A stretch of 24,414 nt of DNA from a virus, in IMG/VR virus record IMGVR_UViG_3300042475_001975, positions 1 through 24,414 of that record, one strand, 5' to 3'. A model generated the notes under the pieces. It searched no databases, was not told the origin of the DNA, and worked only from the letters and a program-made list of their open reading frames with translations. Positions 22,619 to 24,414 of the stretch are shown piece after piece (the first letter of the stretch is position 1; every line of letters starts with the position of its first letter). The translations under genes were made by a program, and so were the position numbers.

Positions 22619-23182
22619 TTATGGGAACAATGCCACAGGCATCGCAACGGCTACTGGCCCAAGTCGGCTCTTGCCTGAAACGTTGAACTCATAGTGGATC
22701 ACATCATCCTCAGAATCAGGAACAACGGCTGTTCCTATAAGTTGGAATGATGAAAGTGGCTTGTAAAGAACCGCAACCGCAGTCTCACCAACGGTCTGCC
22801 CAAGGATGGCGGCTATCTCCGTTCCGCTTGTTGAGTTGAGTGTTCCCCAAGCCGTATCGTTGGCAAGTGAGAAGTTCTCATCCATTAAAGAAAAGTCGAT
22901 GGTGTAGCTTCCGACCTTTGGAACACCACCCGCAACGTATGAAGCTGAGTTTGCGTTCGGTGAACCAGCCGCAGAACTTCCCTTGATGCCAAGTACCATT
23001 GTGGCGTAACCGTTGGCAATGTCTGAGTTGATGGTCGCAGTGGTGTAATCGTCATTTTCAACGGCCACTGATTGGCAAGAGAATAGAACTAGGTTCTGAA
23101 CGCCACCCCCTACTGTATCTCCGCAGTCGGTGTTAGTATGATCTGGAAATGGTGTAGCGCAGTATGTTGAGCAGGTTGACAT
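22619..23182 (-). CDS. Cys-rich major structural protein, possibly tail tube
   Basis: A 187-residue protein with its own promoter and a short leader. The N-terminus has cysteines at 4, 8 and 19 (MSTCSTYCATPFPDHTNTDC). A long beta-rich body follows, with NGYATMVLGIKG, GSYTIDFSLMD and the ending YEFNVSGKSRLGPVAVAMP. Size, strand content and first place in the long structural unit suit a tail tube (major tail) protein, but no family motif proves this. Its upstream leader shares ACCTTTAAAA with the capsid gene, which fits a highly expressed virion protein. A head decoration protein is an alternative. Confidence 0.55.
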   Translation of the reverse strand: MSTCSTYCATPFPDHTNTDCGDTVGGGVQNLVLFSCQSVAVENDDYTTATINSDIANGYATMVLGIKGSSAAGSPNANSASYVAGGVPKVGSYTIDFSLMDENFSLANDTAWGTLNSTSGTEIAAILGQTVGETAVAVLYKPLSSFQLIGTAVVPDSEDDVIHYEFNVSGKSRLGPVAVAMPVALFP

Positions 23183-23206
23183 ATCAATCGTTTTAAAGGT
23201 TCGCTA

Positions 23207-23234
23207 CAAAGATATAAAAATTCTACTTTGCAAA
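23207..23234 (-). promoter_or_regulatory. Bacteroidota-type promoter for the long structural unit
   Basis: On the minus strand a TATCTTTG box (23207-23214) fits TAnnTTTG exactly, with TTTG (23231-23234) 16 bases upstream. Unlike the other three promoters, its box lies 24 bases before the ATG, giving a leader of roughly 20 bases that includes ACCTTTAAAA. It is the only sizeable gap (58 bases) in this part of the window and would drive the structural genes. Confidence 0.65.
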
Positions 23235-23240
23235 CCGCGT

Positions 23241-23507
23241 CTATTTCTTCTTACTCATCGCCTCAATCTGCCCCTTCTCATTCCTGAAATACAGGCCAGC
23301 GCGTTCGGCCTTCATACGTTCGTTGGCTTCCTTTAGTAGTGCTTTGGCTGTTTTGCAGATGGCTAACTCCGTTCGATTGCTCGCATGGTCTTTAGAAGCC
23401 TGTTCGAGTATGGCATCGTAATCAGCCTTTAGCGAATCAATCCGAAGTTTCAAGAACCCGATGAAACCGAGCAATGCGATTATGATTACTATCAGAAGTG
23501 GTGTCAT
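23241..23507 (-). CDS. Single-pass membrane protein with a coiled coil, Rz-like
   Basis: An 88-residue protein with an N-terminal hydrophobic helix (MTPLLIVIIIALLGFIGFLK), followed by a charged helical region (about 24-75: LKADYDAILEQASKDH, LLKEANERMKAERAG) and a basic end. This is the layout of inner-membrane spanins such as Rz. No outer-membrane lipoprotein partner and no endolysin are visible in the window, so a lysis role is only one possibility. It overlaps the preceding 78-residue gene as ATGA. Confidence 0.55.
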   Translation of the reverse strand: MTPLLIVIIIALLGFIGFLKLRIDSLKADYDAILEQASKDHASNRTELAICKTAKALLKEANERMKAERAGLYFRNEKGQIEAMSKKK

Positions 23508-23740
23508 CCTACTATCTCTTTCTTGGTTACGGTTTCAACTATCCTTCTCCTTTCAAACTTCACGCCCTTATGAGTGAAGCTGCATTTGTTCTTCGCCAGT
23601 GTCGCGTACTTGATGCCAAGTTCAAGAGGCAACCCGTCAACGAACCTTTGAAGCGAGCAAACTTTGGTAATCTTCGTGCCGTCAGTTAGTATCGCGGTGT
23701 ATCTGAATCTTTGCGGCTCAACGCCCTTTCGTGTTCCCAT
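23504..23740 (-). CDS. Small protein of unknown function, promoter-proximal
   Basis: A 78-residue basic protein (MGTRKGVEPQRFRYTAILTD, with DGTKITKVCSLQRFVDGL and KKEIVG). It begins 5 bases after a TACATTTG box, so its message may be leaderless. It could be a small beta-helix fold that binds nucleic acid, given several Arg and Lys residues, but no motif supports that. It is coupled by ATGA to the coiled-coil membrane protein. Function not recognised. Confidence 0.6.
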   Translation of the reverse strand: MGTRKGVEPQRFRYTAILTDGTKITKVCSLQRFVDGLPLELGIKYATLAKNKCSFTHKGVKFERRRIVETVTKKEIVG

Positions 23741-23745
23741 GTTTG

Positions 23746-23776
23746 CAAATGTAATTATTTATTTTGATTGTCCAAA
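23746..23776 (-). promoter_or_regulatory. Bacteroidota-type promoter with ideal spacing
   Basis: On the minus strand TTTG (23773-23776), 19 bases, then TACATTTG (23746-23753) gives the textbook -33/-7 layout of Bacteroidota primary promoters. It overlaps the end of the upstream membrane protein gene. The box ends 5 bases before the ATG at 23740. Confidence 0.75.
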
Positions 23777-24040
23777 GAAATTACCCTGAGCCGTATCTCC
23801 AGCATTGAACCTATCAGCTTCGGCCTTGAAGTGAACTAGGCGAGAATGTCGGCACGTGTCCAGTAGGACAGCGTCATAGATAGCTGAATCGCCATACGTG
23901 TCTACCTGAATGATTCGGCAGTTGTGGAAGTCACCGCATGGGGGGATTGGTGGTTGATGGTACGTGAGTGCTGAGTATAAGTGGACAACAATAACAACCA
24001 ACGATGTCAACGCCAATAGTGTGAATGTTTCGGCTTTCAT
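23759..24040 (-). CDS. Small membrane-anchored or secreted protein
   Basis: A 93-residue protein from ATG 24040, chosen because it overlaps the upstream stop as ATGA; an ATG 7 codons earlier is also open. The first ~25 residues (KAETFTLLALTSLVVIVVHLY) form a signal anchor or uncleaved signal. The rest holds cysteines at 35, 41 and 63 (PPCGDFHNC, DTCRHSR), suggesting a folded domain outside the membrane. It could be an envelope-localised modifier of the infected cell. No family is recognised. Confidence 0.6.
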   Translation of the reverse strand: MKAETFTLLALTSLVVIVVHLYSALTYHQPPIPPCGDFHNCRIIQVDTYGDSAIYDAVLLDTCRHSRLVHFKAEADRFNAGDTAQGNFFGQSK

Positions 24041-24198
24041 TTCATTGCTTTTACAACCCATGAATCGGGCTTTCGTTTTACTTCTCTTGTTTCAATATCC
24101 TGTACATCATGCTCCCATCCGTTGGCTGTTCTGAAAGTTCCAACGCATCGGAAAGTTCTGCCTTGATACGTGAATGAAGGTGTGGTCTTATGCTGCAT
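24037..24198 (-). CDS. 53-residue protein of unknown function
   Basis: A short gene starting at ATG 24198, which overlaps the end of the DnaA-like gene by 11 bases and the start of the next gene as ATGA. It reads MQHKTTPSFTYQGRTFRCVG, then WEHDVQDIETREVKRKPDSW and a basic end. The spacing of strands and charged residues looks like a folded, small beta protein, and coupling on both sides supports translation. No family is recognised. Confidence 0.55.
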   Translation of the reverse strand: MQHKTTPSFTYQGRTFRCVGTFRTANGWEHDVQDIETREVKRKPDSWVVKAMK

Positions 24199-24414
24199 TT
24201 CTTTCTAGCCTGTTGACTATCCTTTCAACCTTCGCCTTGAACGCCAGATCTGTTCGCATCCAATTGTCAACTTGTTTGGTCGAATGAATTACCGTAGCGT
24301 GGTTGACTGAGTTGGTGACCTTTGCCGTTAGGTGTCCAGTCAATTCAAGCCGCCTCGTAAGATACCATCGAATAACGTGGCGCGGTGTGGTTGCGTAAGA
24401 TATCCGCGTCTTTG
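24188..24414 (-). CDS. Partial protein with a DnaA domain IV-like helix-turn-helix
   Basis: The C-terminal 74 residues of a gene that begins beyond the right edge. ATTPRHVIRWYLTRRLELTG, then VNHATVIHSTKQVDNW, follows the pattern of the DnaA C-terminal DNA-binding domain, in which the HSTVxHA-type signature contacts DnaA boxes; here it is HATVIHS. The visible part ends with a basic helix. Only this domain can be seen, so it could be a full initiator, a stand-alone DNA-binding domain used for phage replication or regulation, or a helicase-loader-like protein. It lies upstream of small early-type genes. Confidence 0.65.
   Translation of the reverse strand, partial: KTRISYATTPRHVIRWYLTRRLELTGHLTAKVTNSVNHATVIHSTKQVDNWMRTDLAFKAKVERIVNRLERNAA

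Noticed and set aside
22567-22640. Stop-codon readthrough joining the 187-residue protein to the glycosyltransferase, which are in the same frame
   Set aside because: Only a TAA separates the frames, but nothing around it resembles a readthrough context, and a TTG start 9 bases later suffices. Shared frame has a one-in-three chance.
23241-23507. Firm call of a complete lysis cassette from the Rz-like protein
   Set aside because: No endolysin and no second spanin are visible nearby; a single membrane helix plus coiled coil is too general.
1-24414. CRISPR array, tRNA genes, insertion sequences, integrase or attachment site
   Set aside because: By eye no regular direct repeats, cloverleaf-like tRNA sequence, transposase or integrase motif was seen in the window. 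Automated tRNA and repeat searches were not possible.

Overview
The window is a gene-dense piece of a tailed-phage genome. It could be a free virus or a prophage fragment, but no bacterial flank, integrase or attachment site is visible. Every supported gene lies on the minus strand, so the window is transcribed from right to left. The genes include terminase, portal, scaffold, capsid, tail chaperone and an 841-residue tape measure protein, which suggests a siphovirus-like particle. Four promoters match the Bacteroidota consensus (TTTG or TTG, a spacer, then TAnnTTTG), and clear Shine-Dalgarno sequences are scarce. The host is therefore probably a member of the Bacteroidota. No stretch of 300 bases lacks a gene; the largest gap is 90 bases, ahead of the capsid gene. 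Most neighbours overlap by 4 bases (ATGA).

Layout in transcription order. (1) 24414-23241: end of a protein with a DnaA domain IV-like region, then small genes, two of them with membrane segments; an internal promoter sits at 23746-23776. (2) A promoter at 23207-23234 leads a long unit: a cysteine-rich structural protein (possibly the tail tube), a glycosyltransferase, GDP-mannose dehydratase (gmd), large terminase, small terminase, three small genes, a tail assembly chaperone with a probable -1 frameshift, the tape measure, three tail or adsorption proteins, and a Mu gpF-like minor head protein. (3) The unit continues into a superinfection-immunity-like peptide, GDP-fucose synthase (fcl), two glycosyltransferases, two methyltransferases with a small membrane protein between them, and an FkbM methyltransferase. 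(4) A promoter at 5545-5572 leads the head unit: a 39-residue peptide, portal, a 133-residue protein, scaffold and capsid, ending in a hairpin terminator at 1208-1238. (5) A promoter at 1190-1222, overlapping that terminator, leads a 328-residue connector-like gene and a partial neck-type gene.

The most distinctive biology is sugar metabolism among virion genes. gmd and fcl together would convert GDP-mannose to GDP-L-fucose. Three glycosyltransferases and three methyltransferases could attach and decorate that sugar, on the virion or on the infected cell's surface. The gene track alone hides six items: the frameshifted extension of the tail chaperone, the 55-residue immunity-like peptide, the 39-residue peptide before the portal, a 53-residue gene, and the two truncated genes at the window ends. 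Three genes start exactly 5 bases after a TAnnTTTG box, which predicts leaderless transcripts.
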